A stretch of 64,000 nucleotides of DNA from Clostridium sp. CAG:964 (GTDB lineage: Bacteria > Bacillota > Clostridia > Oscillospirales > Acutalibacteraceae): NCBI GenBank assembly GCA_000435335.1, contig FR891346.1, forward strand, positions 10,572 to 74,571, given 5' to 3'. Numbering within the stretch: position 1 is the stretch's first letter; every line of letters begins with the position of its first letter. The position numbers were made by a program, and so were the translations under genes. Positions 31,832 through 40,990 of the stretch are shown here, in pieces. The notes beneath the pieces were generated by a model. The model worked only from the letters and a program-made list of their open reading frames with translations, did no database searches and had not been told where the DNA came from.

Positions 31832-34198
31832 ATGGAGAAACAAACATTCCTGTTAAATAATTTAAACTGCGCCCACTGTGCGGCGAAAATAGAAGATAAA
31901 ATAAAAACTCTGCCGGAGGTAGAAAGCGAAACCTTTACCTTTGCAACCAAAAAACTGGTAGTGACAAGCAATAAGCCGCAAAAGGAGCTGCAGACTATAC
32001 TACAGCAAACCTGCGACAGCATAGAGGACGGAGTAACGGTAGTACCGCAGGAAACCAAAAGAACGGTCACATATGCATTTACTCTTGAAAATCTAAACTG
32101 TGCCCACTGTGCGGCGAAAATAGAAGATAAAATAAAAACTCTGCCGGAGGTAGAAAGCGAAACCTTTACCTTTGCAACCAAAAAACTGGTAGTGACAAGC
32201 AATAAGCCGCAAAAGGAGCTGCAGACTATACTACAGCAAACCTGCGACAGCATAGAGGACGGAGTAACGGTTAAGCCACAGCAGACGCAAACAGCAGCTA
32301 AGGCAGATAAGCTGAAAAAAGAAAGTATATTTACAGCCAACAAAAAGGAATTTATCAATATTTTTATCGGTGTTGTACTGCTTGCGGCGGCAATATGCTG
32401 TGAGCATTTGATAACAGGCCTAAGCATAAATATTCCGGCAATTGCATTGTTTGTTGCCTCTTACATTGTACTTGGCGGAGAGATTGTACTAAAGGCGGGT
32501 AGGAACATATTAAAAGGTCAGATTTTCGATGAAAACTTTTTAATGAGCGTTGCAACCATTGGTGCATTTGCCATTGCAGAATACCCCGAGGCGGTTGGTG
32601 TAATGCTGTTTTTTAGAATAGGCGAGCTGTTTGAGAAAATTGCCGTTGAACGAAGCAGAAGCCAAATTATGGACGCCGTTGATTTACGCCCGGAGCAGGT
32701 AAGCCTTGTGGAAAACGGTGAAGTAACGGTTATACCGGCAGAGCAAGCACAGGTAGGCGATGTTGTACTGGTAAGGCCCGGCGACAGAATTCCTCTTGAC
32801 GGTACGGTTATAGAGGGCAGCAGCAGAATTGATACCTCGGCAGTTACAGGTGAAAGCGTGCCTGTAAAGGTAGAGGCAGGCTCACAGGTTATGTCAGGCT
32901 GTGTCAACGAATCAACAGTTATTAAAATAAGGGTTGACAAGGTTTTGGGCGAGTCAATGGTAACAAGAATTTTAGATTCTGTTGAAAATGCCGCCGCCGG
33001 TAAACCGAGGATTGACAACTTTATTACACGCTTTGCCCGTGTATATACGCCAATAGTAGTTGCTGTTGCGTTGTTTACAGCTATTGTTATTCCGCTTGTT
33101 ACAGGTCAGGAATTTTTCCCGTGGGTATATACAGCGCTTAGCTTCTTGGTTATGAGCTGCCCTTGTGCTTTGGTGCTAAGCGTACCTCTTGCGTTCTTCT
33201 CCGGAATCGGCGCAGGCTCAAAGCGTGGCATATTGTTTAAGGGCGGTTTGTCAATGGAGGCCCTTGCCGGTGTTAAGGCAGTTGTAATGGATAAAACAGG
33301 TACTGTTACAAAGGGTAATTTTGAGGTTCAAAACCTTGTGCCAAACGGCTGTGACGAAAATAAGCTTTTACAGCTGTGTGCTTCCTGCGAGCAGGCGTCT
33401 ACACACCCAATAGCTAAGAGTATTGTTGACTATGCAAACAGCTCTAATGTTGAAATATTGTCGGCTGACACAATAGAGGAAATAAGCGGTAAGGGCATAA
33501 AGGCAGTTATTAACGGTAAAACTGTTTTGTGCGGTAATAAAAAGCTTATGAACGACTTTAATATAGATATGTCGGGCTACAGCCAAACAGACGGCACACA
33601 GGTGCTTGTAACTGTTGACGGCAAATACAGCGGTTATGTTGTAATAGCAGATACCATAAAGCCTGACGCAAAATCAGCTGTCAGCGGAATTAAACAACAG
33701 CATATTTTCACCGCAATGCTTACAGGTGACGACGAGAAAACAGCTAACGCTGTAGCAAAGCAAACAGGTATAGACCAAGTGCACGCAAAGCTGCTGCCTG
33801 AGGATAAGCTGACAGTCCTGAAAGAAATACGCAGTGAGCACGGCAGTGTAATGTTTGTAGGCGACGGCATTAACGACGCCCCTGTTTTGGCAGGAGCAGA
33901 TGTTGGTGCGGCAATGGGCAGTGGTGCAGACGCCGCTATAGAAGCAGCAGATGTAGTAATAATGAATTCCGATGTTGAGTCTGTTCCAAAGGCAATAAGC
34001 ATTTCAAAGCGAACAACAGTTATTTCAAGAGAGAATGTTGTATTTGCCCTTGTTATAAAAATTATAGTTATGCTGTTGGGCATTACAGGCATATATGCCA
34101 ATATGTGGCTGGCAGTATTTGCCGACACAGGCGTTGCAATGCTGTGTATTTTAAATTCAATTAGAATATTGTATATGAAAAGCTTTTCAAGAGAATAG
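31832..34198 (+). CDS. Zn/Cd/Pb-type P1B ATPase with tandem HMA domains
   Basis: A 788 aa heavy-metal exporter of the CadA/ZntA class. Two N-terminal metal-binding domains (residues about 1-75 and 78-152), each with LNCAHCAAKIEDKIK, are nearly identical. Eight transmembrane segments include the metal site SCPCALVLSVP; the catalytic loop is MDKTGTVTKGNF, with GDGINDAPVLAGADVG and a TM8 ADTGVAMLCILNSIR Asp typical of the Zn/Cd subgroup rather than copper pumps. GGAGG precedes the ATG. The operator upstream implies induction by metal. Confidence 0.93.
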   Translation: MEKQTFLLNNLNCAHCAAKIEDKIKTLPEVESETFTFATKKLVVTSNKPQKELQTILQQTCDSIEDGVTVVPQETKRTVTYAFTLENLNCAHCAAKIEDKIKTLPEVESETFTFATKKLVVTSNKPQKELQTILQQTCDSIEDGVTVKPQQTQTAAKADKLKKESIFTANKKEFINIFIGVVLLAAAICCEHLITGLSINIPAIALFVASYIVLGGEIVLKAGRNILKGQIFDENFLMSVATIGAFAIAEYPEAVGVMLFFRIGELFEKIAVERSRSQIMDAVDLRPEQVSLVENGEVTVIPAEQAQVGDVVLVRPGDRIPLDGTVIEGSSRIDTSAVTGESVPVKVEAGSQVMSGCVNESTVIKIRVDKVLGESMVTRILDSVENAAAGKPRIDNFITRFARVYTPIVVAVALFTAIVIPLVTGQEFFPWVYTALSFLVMSCPCALVLSVPLAFFSGIGAGSKRGILFKGGLSMEALAGVKAVVMDKTGTVTKGNFEVQNLVPNGCDENKLLQLCASCEQASTHPIAKSIVDYANSSNVEILSADTIEEISGKGIKAVINGKTVLCGNKKLMNDFNIDMSGYSQTDGTQVLVTVDGKYSGYVVIADTIKPDAKSAVSGIKQQHIFTAMLTGDDEKTANAVAKQTGIDQVHAKLLPEDKLTVLKEIRSEHGSVMFVGDGINDAPVLAGADVGAAMGSGADAAIEAADVVIMNSDVESVPKAISISKRTTVISRENVVFALVIKIIVMLLGITGIYANMWLAVFADTGVAMLCILNSIRILYMKSFSRE
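31863..32271 (+). repeat. Tandem duplication of the HMA domain
   Basis: Positions 31863-32040 and 32094-32271 are the same 178 bp with a single difference (period 231 bp, 77 codons). Synonymous positions are unchanged, so the duplication is recent or kept alike by gene conversion. Confidence 0.92.
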
Positions 34199-34228
34199 CT
34201 TTACCTAAGGATAAAACATAGCTGTTTT

Positions 34229-34273
34229 AAAGGGTGCAGGCATAAAAAGCATATGTCTGCACCCTTATTTTTT
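34229..34273 (+). terminator. Terminator after the P1B ATPase
   Basis: AAGGGTGCAG ... CTGCACCCTT followed by ATTTTTTTA. Confidence 0.85.
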
Positions 34274-34414
34274 ATAGAAGCAAGGTATATGAGCTTGTTT
34301 TTATGTTTGATGAAAGAAATTATTTTAAGCCTAACCTAAAAAGGAGCTTGCAAGGAGCAATAGTATGTTTAATTGAGCAGCGAGGCTTTATATTAACAGT
34401 TAAAAATGCAAAAG

Positions 34415-34446
34415 AAAAAGACGATTGTGAAAACAATCGTCTTTTT
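34415..34446 (-). terminator. Terminator of the tRNA-Thr/tRNA-Tyr operon
   Basis: AAAGACGATTGT-GAAA-ACAATCGTCTTT; on the minus strand it is followed by TTTTC and more T. It lies directly past tRNA-Tyr. Confidence 0.8.
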
Positions 34447-34447
34447 C

Positions 34448-34532
34448 TGGTGGGAGATGGTGGATTCGAACCACCGAAGGCTTAGCCAGCAGATTTACAG
34501 TCTGTCCCCTTTGGCCACTCGGGAAATCTCCC
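34448..34532 (-). tRNA. tRNA-Tyr (anticodon GTA)
   Basis: An 85-nt class II tRNA with encoded CCA. The acceptor GGGAGAT pairs with ATCTCCC; anticodon loop CTGTAAA; long variable arm TGGCTAAGCCTTC. Co-transcribed after tRNA-Thr. Confidence 0.95.
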
Positions 34533-34571
34533 TTATTAAGTTGAAAGGCTACTAAATAACTTAGTAGCCTT

Positions 34572-34647
34572 TGGAGCTGGTGGACGGACTTGAACCCCCG
34601 ACCTGCTGATTACAAATCAGCTGCTCTACCAACTGAGCTACACCAGC
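34572..34647 (-). tRNA. tRNA-Thr (anticodon TGT)
   Basis: A 76-nt cloverleaf with CCA. Acceptor GCTGGTG/CACCAGC; D arm AGCTCAGTTGGTAGAGC; anticodon loop TTTGTAA; T loop GGTTCAAGTCC. First gene of a two-tRNA operon. Confidence 0.95.
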
Positions 34648-34671
34648 GAGTTAATCGCTTAACGCTCAATT

Positions 34672-34700
34672 AATATACCACATATTAATTGTTTTGTCAA
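34672..34700 (-). promoter_or_regulatory. Promoter of the tRNA-Thr/Tyr operon
   Basis: On the minus strand TTGACA (34695-34700), 17-bp spacer, TATATT (34672-34677). Confidence 0.8.
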
Positions 34701-34813
34701 CAGCTTTATTAAAATTTTTTATTTAATTATTGTATTTTAAGCTTTATATGGCAAAAGCATATCGTCGGGTTATCCATAGGAAGGAAATGTTGAGGGCTGT
34801 ACCGCCAAAATAG

Positions 34814-34841
34814 TTGCTTTTGCTGCGATTTTGTGTATAAT
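34814..34841 (+). promoter_or_regulatory. Promoter of the double-HTH gene
   Basis: TTGCTT (34814-34819), 16-bp spacer, TATAAT (34836-34841). The rest of 34701-34969 shows nothing recognisable. Confidence 0.55.
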
Positions 34842-34969
34842 TTTATAATGTACACAATAGTGATGATTATTTAAAAAGGGGAATTTTACGGTATATTCAG
34901 ATAGAATTGGCAGGGCTGAATTTATGCCGAAAATTTTTTAAAAGCCTACCGTGATATGGGAGGGTGAAT

Positions 34970-36700
34970 ATGTATTTTAACGAAGTATTAAATAACTATA
35001 TAAATGAGCTGGGCTGTACCGCACAGGAGCTTGCAGAAAGCTCCGGACTGTCCGCTTCGTCGCTTAGCCGCTACCGCTGCGGCGAGCGTGTGCCGGAAAT
35101 AAATTCAAAGGTTTTGGAGCAGCTGTGCGATGGTATTGCTGAGCTGGCAGGCAGACGGGAAATAGCTTCTATTACCGCAGGCGATGTTATGGAAAGCTTT
35201 GTAGGCTGTCCCGACATTATAGCCACCAACAAGCAGCAGCTGCGTAACAATCTAAATATACTTATTTCTGTGCTGAATATTAATGTTACAAGGCTGTGCA
35301 AAAGTATAAGCTACGACACATCGTCGGTGTTCCGCATTAGAAACGGTCAGCGTCAGCCGTCAGAGCCGCTAAAGTTTGCCGCCGGTGTTGCGGAGTTTGT
35401 GGCAGCAGAGTATGACAGTGAGGACGACAGAAAAATATTGGCAGAGCTGTTGGGCTGTACGGCACAGGAGCTGTCTGAGCAAAGTATTTGCAGCGGCAAA
35501 ATAAGAGGCTGGCTTGTTGAGGGAAAAAGCAACGACAGCGAAAGAATTTCGGGGTTCTTTTCCAAGCTTAACGAGTTCGACCTAAACGAGTATATTAATA
35601 CCATTCACTTTGATAAGCTTAAGGTTCCTACCGTTTCTTTTCAGCTTCCAACATCTAAAAGCTATTTTGGGCTAAAGGAAATGATGGAGAGTGAGCTGGA
35701 TTTTCTGAAGGCCACCGTCCTTTCAAAATCCGTAGAGCCTGTAACAATGTACAGCGATATGCCTATGGACGAAATGGCAAAGGACAAGGATTTTCCTAAA
35801 AAATGGATGTTTGGTATGGCTGTAATGCTTAAAAAAGGACTTCATTTGAATATGATTCACAATGTAGACAGGCCGTTTTCCGAGATGATGCTGGGGCTTG
35901 AAAGCTATATACCAATGTATATGACAGGTCAAATATCCCCCTACTATATAAAGGGTGTGCAGAATAATGTGTTTATGCATTTATTAAAGGTTTCGGGGGC
36001 GGCGGCTCTTACAGGCGAGGCTATAACAGGTTACCACAACAGCGGAAAATACTACCTTACCAAAAATAAGGAAGAGGTTATGTATTACAAAAAAAGGGCC
36101 AAGCAAATGCTAAGCTGTGCAAAGCCCCTTATGGATATTTACGGCGAAGAAAGAGCGGTTTCTCTTAATGCCTTTATGCTTTCGGACGCCGCCGTCGACG
36201 GAAAAAGACGAAGTATATTATCTTCACCGCCTTTGTACACCATAGAGCCGGAATATTTAAAAAAGCTTTTGGAAAGCCGCTCTCTGTCCCGTGACAAAAT
36301 AACAAAAATTTTAAATTTTGCCAAAACCCAAAGGTCAATCGCAGAAAAAATACTTGCTAAAAACACCATAGAGGAGGAAATACCGTACATTACCCAAGAG
36401 GACTTTAACCATCGCCCTGTGGCTATGAGCCTGTCGGGAGCGTTCTATAATGACGATATTATATACAGCTACAGCGAATATTCAGAGCTTTTAAGGCAGA
36501 CGGAGGAGTTTGCAAGGATACATAAAAACTACAAAATAAAAAGGCTTAATAACAGAAATTTTATAAATTTGCAGATTGTTATTCACCACGGGGAGTGGGT
36601 AATGGTTTCAAAGGAAAAATCACCGGCAATACACTTTATTATACACCATCCAAAGCTTAGAGAGGCAATAGAAAATTATGTTCCCCCGCTTGTAGAGTAG
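34970..36700 (+). CDS. Large double-HTH (XRE-like) regulator
   Basis: A 576 aa cytosolic protein. Two XRE-like helix-turn-helix regions lie in the first 150 residues: TAQELAESSGLSASSLSRYRCGERVP, and later NVTRLCKSISYDTSSVFRIRNGQRQP. The remaining 400 residues form an uncharacterised domain with an HHGEWVMVSKEKSPAIHFIIHHP end. Clostridia of this group often carry such proteins in several copies; the ligand or effector is unknown. The ATG at 34970 is chosen over the GTG at 34964, which lies against the GGGAGGG ribosome site. Confidence 0.75.
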   Translation: MYFNEVLNNYINELGCTAQELAESSGLSASSLSRYRCGERVPEINSKVLEQLCDGIAELAGRREIASITAGDVMESFVGCPDIIATNKQQLRNNLNILISVLNINVTRLCKSISYDTSSVFRIRNGQRQPSEPLKFAAGVAEFVAAEYDSEDDRKILAELLGCTAQELSEQSICSGKIRGWLVEGKSNDSERISGFFSKLNEFDLNEYINTIHFDKLKVPTVSFQLPTSKSYFGLKEMMESELDFLKATVLSKSVEPVTMYSDMPMDEMAKDKDFPKKWMFGMAVMLKKGLHLNMIHNVDRPFSEMMLGLESYIPMYMTGQISPYYIKGVQNNVFMHLLKVSGAAALTGEAITGYHNSGKYYLTKNKEEVMYYKKRAKQMLSCAKPLMDIYGEERAVSLNAFMLSDAAVDGKRRSILSSPPLYTIEPEYLKKLLESRSLSRDKITKILNFAKTQRSIAEKILAKNTIEEEIPYITQEDFNHRPVAMSLSGAFYNDDIIYSYSEYSELLRQTEEFARIHKNYKIKRLNNRNFINLQIVIHHGEWVMVSKEKSPAIHFIIHHPKLREAIENYVPPLVE

Positions 36701-36743
36701 TGTGCCCTTTAAATTGTTTAATTAATTTTATTTACGGCTAAAA

Positions 36744-36780
36744 ATAAGGGAGTTGACCGAAAGGTCAGCTCCCTTTGCTG
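36744..36780. terminator. Convergent terminator
   Basis: AAGGGAGTTGACC-GAAA-GGTCAGCTCCCTT. The better U tract is on the minus strand (TTATTTTT), ending the Dabb gene. Confidence 0.8.
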
Positions 36781-36845
36781 TTGCTTGCAGTGTATTATTG
36801 CAAATAATTATTTGTTTTTGTGTCTAAATTTATGCTTTGTTTTTG

Positions 36846-37136
36846 TTAAATTTCATAGTCTACAGCTACGCTTGCCTCAATTACACTGTGCATATGCTTT
36901 TTAACTACATTGCAGTGGTAGCTGTCCTGCTGGTATTCGTCCAGCTTTTGCGGGCTTTCCAGTGTTACAGTCAATATAATGTCATAGGAGCGTGGCGAGC
37001 CAAGAAAATCCCTGCCTACCTCAATGCCCTTTAGCATAGGTACATTGCCGTCCATTGACCTTAGTATATCTACTGTTTTGTTTATCATTTCGTCGCTGTT
37101 GTCCTTTAGCTTAAAGCATACTGTGTGTTTAATCAT
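36846..37136 (-). CDS. Dabb-family (stress-responsive A/B barrel) protein
   Basis: A 96 aa single-domain protein: IKHTVCFKLKDNS at the start, then PMLKGIEVGRDFLGSPRSYDIILTVTLES and HSVIEASVAVDYE, matching the dimeric alpha-beta barrel Dabb fold. The function in bacteria is mostly unknown. The ATG at 37136 follows AAAGGTGG by 8 bases; the GTG at 37148 is part of that site. It lies 28 bp after the phosphomannomutase gene and is probably co-transcribed. Confidence 0.85.
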   Translation of the reverse strand: MIKHTVCFKLKDNSDEMINKTVDILRSMDGNVPMLKGIEVGRDFLGSPRSYDIILTVTLESPQKLDEYQQDSYHCNVVKKHMHSVIEASVAVDYEI

Positions 37137-37164
37137 TTGATATTCCACCTTTTGTTTTAATAAA

Positions 37165-38667
37165 TTATTTTACCTCTAAACCGGAGCAGTTTCTAAGAAA
37201 AGCCATAAGCTTGTCTAAAATAATGTCAATACCGCCCGATTTGTTGCTTTCTACATTCAGCGGCATAATAGGGTCGTGTACGCTTAGTCTTAGCAGGAAC
37301 CAGCCGTCACCGTCATTTTCTCCAAAGGATACACGCACACCCTCACGGCTGTCGTCTGCCAAAAGCCAGCCCGGCTGTGCTTTTGCATATTCCTCCAGCT
37401 CCTTAATTATTCTGTTGCCTGTTGCCCTAAAGTCGCTGTCGGTAATTTTAAAGCGGATTTCACGGCTTTCTACAGGCTCTTTTAGTGTAGCCGTTAGGTC
37501 AGATATATCCTTGCCCTGACTGCGAAGCTGAGCCATTTTTATAATTATCTTTGTACATAGGTACGCACCGTCATCAAGAAAATAATTTTCCCTCATAGCA
37601 GCATGGCCGGAGGTTTCTATTGCTAGAGGACAGTCTATACCCTCTTTGTTTAAACGAATTGCCTCATTAATAACATTTTTGTAGCCTCTTTTAAAGCGGT
37701 GGTGCTTACCGTGTAAATCCTCTTCAATAAAGGCTTTAAGTCCTGCCGAGGTTGTAGAGTCTGTAACTATTGTGCCACCCTTTGCGTTTTCTAATGCAAT
37801 GGCGGCGGCTACTGCTACCAAACGGTTGCGGTTAATTTCGTTTCCTGCGCTGTCTACCGCACCGCCACGGTCAACATCGGTATCAAAGATTACGCCTAAA
37901 TCTGCCTTGTTGTCAAGCACAGCCTTGCTGATAAAGCTCATAGCCACTGCGTCCTCCGGGTTTGGCACATGGTTAGGGAACATACCGTCCGGCTCTAGGA
38001 ACTGACTTCCTGTTGTGTCTGCACCAAGAGGAGCAAGCACCTTGTCAGCATAAAAGCCCCCTGCGCCGTTGCCGGCGTCTACAACTATTTTAAAGCCCTC
38101 AAGAGGCTTGTCGTAGTTTTTGCTGTTTACGCCCTTGCATATCATATCTCTTAAATGTTTGCAGTACTGTGACATATAGTCTACTGCCCTTGTTGTACCG
38201 CCGCTGCAGTTATCAACAAAGCTTTTATTCTCTGCATTTTCAAGCAAAGCCGTAATATCCTCCGACTCCAGTCCGCCGTCAACTGTAAAGAATTTTAGGC
38301 CGTTGCGGTTAAAAGGGTGGTGGCTGGCTGTTATTTGTACCGCACCGTCACACTTTAGGTCTACGGTTGTCATAAACATAGACGGTGTTGAAGCCAAACC
38401 GCAGTTAAGCACCTGCACGCCGCCTGCCATCAGAGCCTTTTCAACCTGCTCCATAATGCGTGGGCCTGAAATACGGCTGTCACGGCCTACCGCTACAGTA
38501 AGCTCTGTACTGCTTTTGCCTGTTTTGTCACACAGCCATTTTACAAATCCCTTTGTAATGTCGGTTATAACCTCATTGGTAAGGTTTACGCTTTGTCCCT
38601 CTACACCCTCAGAGGCAACTCCTCGTATGTCTGTTCCGCTTTTGAATTGACTCCAAAATTTATCCAT
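37165..38667 (-). CDS. Phosphomannomutase/phosphoglucomutase
   Basis: Alpha-D-phosphohexomutase of 500 aa that moves phosphate between C1 and C6 of mannose or glucose phosphates, feeding polysaccharide and nucleotide-sugar synthesis. Motifs: TDIRGVASEG at the N-terminus, active-site TASHHPFNRNGLKFF (the phosphoserine loop), metal loop DTDVDRGGAVD, and sugar loop AIETSGHAAMRENYFLDDGAYL. The usual Asn after TASH is His here, as in a known subgroup. It has its own promoter divergent from rsgA. Confidence 0.9.
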   Translation of the reverse strand: MDKFWSQFKSGTDIRGVASEGVEGQSVNLTNEVITDITKGFVKWLCDKTGKSSTELTVAVGRDSRISGPRIMEQVEKALMAGGVQVLNCGLASTPSMFMTTVDLKCDGAVQITASHHPFNRNGLKFFTVDGGLESEDITALLENAENKSFVDNCSGGTTRAVDYMSQYCKHLRDMICKGVNSKNYDKPLEGFKIVVDAGNGAGGFYADKVLAPLGADTTGSQFLEPDGMFPNHVPNPEDAVAMSFISKAVLDNKADLGVIFDTDVDRGGAVDSAGNEINRNRLVAVAAAIALENAKGGTIVTDSTTSAGLKAFIEEDLHGKHHRFKRGYKNVINEAIRLNKEGIDCPLAIETSGHAAMRENYFLDDGAYLCTKIIIKMAQLRSQGKDISDLTATLKEPVESREIRFKITDSDFRATGNRIIKELEEYAKAQPGWLLADDSREGVRVSFGENDGDGWFLLRLSVHDPIMPLNVESNKSGGIDIILDKLMAFLRNCSGLEVK

Positions 38668-38702
38668 ATATAAAGCAATCCTTTCAAAATTAATATAGCT
38701 TA

Positions 38703-38731
38703 ATTATAACCTATGTATGATGATTTGTAAA
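38703..38731 (-). promoter_or_regulatory. Promoter of the phosphomannomutase gene
   Basis: On the minus strand TTTACA (38726-38731), 17-bp spacer, TATAAT (38703-38708). Confidence 0.7.
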
Positions 38732-38769
38732 ACAAAAGATTAGCCCATACTTGCATATATAAACTTTCT

Positions 38770-38798
38770 TTGTAATTTTAAGTATTATGTGTTAAAAT
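38770..38798 (+). promoter_or_regulatory. Promoter of rsgA-thiN
   Basis: TTGTAA (38770-38775), 17-bp spacer, TAAAAT (38793-38798), divergent to the phosphomannomutase promoter. Confidence 0.65.
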
Positions 38799-38828
38799 AT
38801 TACCATTATATAAAAGGTGGTAAATGCA

Positions 38829-39707
38829 ATGGCAAAGGGACTTATAGTAAGGCTGATAGGCGGATTTTATTATGTTGAGGCTGACGGAGAAATACTGGAG
38901 TGCAAGGCCCGTGGTGCCTTCCGCAAAAAGGGCTTGTCCCCTGTAGTAGGCGACTATGTAGAGGTAAGCGTTCCTCAAGAGGGCTACGCCGCCATTGAAA
39001 GTATATTTCCACGCAAAAATAAAATAGTGCGGCCTGCGATTGCAAATATAGACAAGCTTGTTATAGTTTCCTCGGTGTGCCACCCTGCACCTAACCCTTT
39101 TATTATTGACAAAATGACTGCTACAGCTGTTAATAAGGAAATAGAGCCGGTTATAGTTTTTTCAAAAACCGATTTAGCACCCGCCCATGAATACCAAAAG
39201 CTTTATGAAAACTCCAAAATACAAACCATAGCCTTTTCATCAAAAACAGGCGAGGGGGCAGAGCAGGTAAAAAAACTGCTTAACGGCAATATTGTGGCGT
39301 TTACGGGCAATTCAGGCGTAGGAAAATCGTCACTGCTTAATTATATTTTCCCACAGCTTAATATTGAAACAGGGGATATAAGCAAAAAGCTGGGCAGAGG
39401 CCGCCACACAACACGAAGCGTAGAGCTTTATAAAACCGACGGAGGCTATGTTGCGGATACTCCGGGCTTTTCCACTGTTGACCTTGAAAGGTACGAGATT
39501 ATTAACAAAGACCACATTGCACAGTGCTTTCCGGAGTTTGAGGAGTATTTAGGCGAGTGTCAGTTTACCTCCTGTGCACATATATGCGAAAAGGGCTGTG
39601 CAATACTGGAGGCAGTAAAGCAGGGTAAAATAAGCAAGTCAAGACACAACAGCTATGTTGAAATGTATAACGAGGTAAAGGATATAAAGGAATGGCAGAA
39701 AAAGTAA
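38829..39707 (+). CDS. rsgA: Ribosome small-subunit GTPase RsgA
   Basis: Circularly permuted GTPase that checks late 30S assembly. The 292 aa protein has an N-terminal OB fold, then permuted G motifs in the order G4 FSKTDL, G1 GNSGVGKSSLLN, G3 DTPGF, and a C-terminal zinc site CQFTSCAHICEKGC. AAAGGTGG lies 8 bases before the ATG at 38829, which excludes the upstream GTG. Its 3' end overlaps thiN by 16 nt. In Firmicutes rsgA often follows prkC and precedes rpe and thiN; here the kinase and rpe are absent. Confidence 0.94.
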   Translation: MAKGLIVRLIGGFYYVEADGEILECKARGAFRKKGLSPVVGDYVEVSVPQEGYAAIESIFPRKNKIVRPAIANIDKLVIVSSVCHPAPNPFIIDKMTATAVNKEIEPVIVFSKTDLAPAHEYQKLYENSKIQTIAFSSKTGEGAEQVKKLLNGNIVAFTGNSGVGKSSLLNYIFPQLNIETGDISKKLGRGRHTTRSVELYKTDGGYVADTPGFSTVDLERYEIINKDHIAQCFPEFEEYLGECQFTSCAHICEKGCAILEAVKQGKISKSRHNSYVEMYNEVKDIKEWQKK

Positions 39708-40321
39708 AAAGGTGCGTTATAATATGTGCGTCCCCATATTATCAGGGGGACTTTATTAAAAATGAAATACAAGAGGATGATTTTGTTATATGTGCCGACG
39801 GCGGCTGCGATATAGCCAAAGAGGTTGGCATAACCCCAAGCCTTATTGCAGGGGACTTTGACTCCTCAAGGCTGACGGTGCCCTCAGGCGGCAATGTAAT
39901 TGCTCTGCCTGTTGAAAAGGACGACACCGACAGCTTTTTCTGTGCCAAATACGCTGTAAGGCAGGGGTATAAGGATTTACTGCTTTTAGGTGCTACAGGC
40001 TGCAGAATAGACCATATGTATGCTAATTTTGCATTACTGCAGTATGTATACAGAAAGGGCTGCAGCGGAGTTATAAAAGACCGGCACTCTGCTGTGTACT
40101 ACACCGAAGGCAGTCTTACAATACACTGCAAGGGCAAAACGGTTTCTGTACTGCCTTACGGCTGTGCAAATGCAGAGGTAACACTAATAGGCTTTAAGTA
40201 CAGGGCGGACAGGCTGAAAATGGAGTCCTTTTTCCCAATAGGCACAAGCAATATTGCCACAGAAGAAGGCTCCACAGTTCAGGTTCACAGCGGCGGTGTG
40301 CTTGTTATAGTAAACAGCTGA
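39692..40321 (+). CDS. thiN: Thiamine pyrophosphokinase
   Basis: Converts thiamine + ATP to thiamine diphosphate + AMP. The 209 aa protein shows the ThiN/TPK signatures: VICADGGCDIAKEVG, PSLIAGDFDS, LPVEKDDTDSFFCAKYAV, LLLGATGCRIDHMYANFALL and a C-terminal beta domain. It overlaps the end of rsgA, so it is translated from the same message. No TPP riboswitch is seen upstream, as is usual for this gene. Confidence 0.93.
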   Translation: MAEKVKRCVIICASPYYQGDFIKNEIQEDDFVICADGGCDIAKEVGITPSLIAGDFDSSRLTVPSGGNVIALPVEKDDTDSFFCAKYAVRQGYKDLLLLGATGCRIDHMYANFALLQYVYRKGCSGVIKDRHSAVYYTEGSLTIHCKGKTVSVLPYGCANAEVTLIGFKYRADRLKMESFFPIGTSNIATEEGSTVQVHSGGVLVIVNS

Positions 40322-40480
40322 AAGCAAACACAAAAGAGCTTATTTAATATATTGATAACAGGGGTAATACCTAAAGAATCAAATATATTTGAAAATTACC
40401 GCTACACCCTAAAGCGGCAAATGTATTTAATAATTAAATATTTCAACAGGGTTAAAAAACCGCACAGTTAAAAACTTTAG

Positions 40481-40535
40481 AAAAAGGGCGTTGTACCAAG
40501 CTGCTTTGCAAGCAACAGGTACAACGCCCCTTGTG
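40481..40535 (-). terminator. Terminator of pyrK-pyrD-ruvX
   Basis: GGGCGTTGTACC ... GGTACAACGCCC, with TTTTTCT on the minus strand beyond the stop of ruvX. Confidence 0.85.
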
Positions 40536-40560
40536 TTATGCTTAATTATGCTTTATGTTA

Positions 40561-40983
40561 TTATATTCTTTGATTTTTCCGCTTGTTCAGGTAGTCCTCT
40601 AAAATTATGGTTGCCGACAGAGTGTCTACTGCCTGCTTTCTCTTTTTACCACGGGTATCGGTTGCATTTAAAAAGCTGTGTGCTGTTATGGTGGTTCCTC
40701 TTTCGTCCTGCATATCTACAGGCAAACCGCATTTTTCGCTTAACAGCTGAGCAAAGGCTCTTGCGTTTTGTGCACTTTCGCCCTCTGTGCCGTCCATATT
40801 TTTCGGTAAGCCTACAACAAGTTTTTCAGCTTTTCGCTGTACTGCATATTCCGCAATTTTGTCGGCTACACGCTCAAGGCTTCTGTCTGTAATTGTTCCT
40901 ATAGGTGAGGCAAGCATTTCGTCCTTGTCGCATATTGCAACGCCTGTTCTTGCCTTGCCTAAATCTACTGCCAATATTACCAT
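40561..40983 (-). CDS. ruvX: RuvX/YqgF RNase H-fold nuclease
   Basis: A 140 aa protein of the YqgF family, thought to resolve Holliday junctions and to take part in 16S rRNA processing. Seen: ILAVDLGKARTGVAICD with the first catalytic Asp, VVGLPKNMDGTEG, DERGTTITAH (Glu) and KRKQAVDTLSATIILEDYL with the last Asp. It begins 8 bp after pyrD on the same strand, an unusual partner. Essential housekeeping function. Confidence 0.92.
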   Translation of the reverse strand: MVILAVDLGKARTGVAICDKDEMLASPIGTITDRSLERVADKIAEYAVQRKAEKLVVGLPKNMDGTEGESAQNARAFAQLLSEKCGLPVDMQDERGTTITAHSFLNATDTRGKKRKQAVDTLSATIILEDYLNKRKNQRI

Positions 40984-40990
40984 AGCTCTA

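Noticed and set aside
31816..32427. 203-codon minus-strand ORF with internal repeats
   Set aside because: It is the reverse of the duplicated HMA coding region; its repeats come from that duplication.
34303..34485. 60-codon ORF ending GDGGFEPPKA
   Set aside because: It runs antisense through tRNA-Tyr; the ending is the well-known false translation of tRNA genes.
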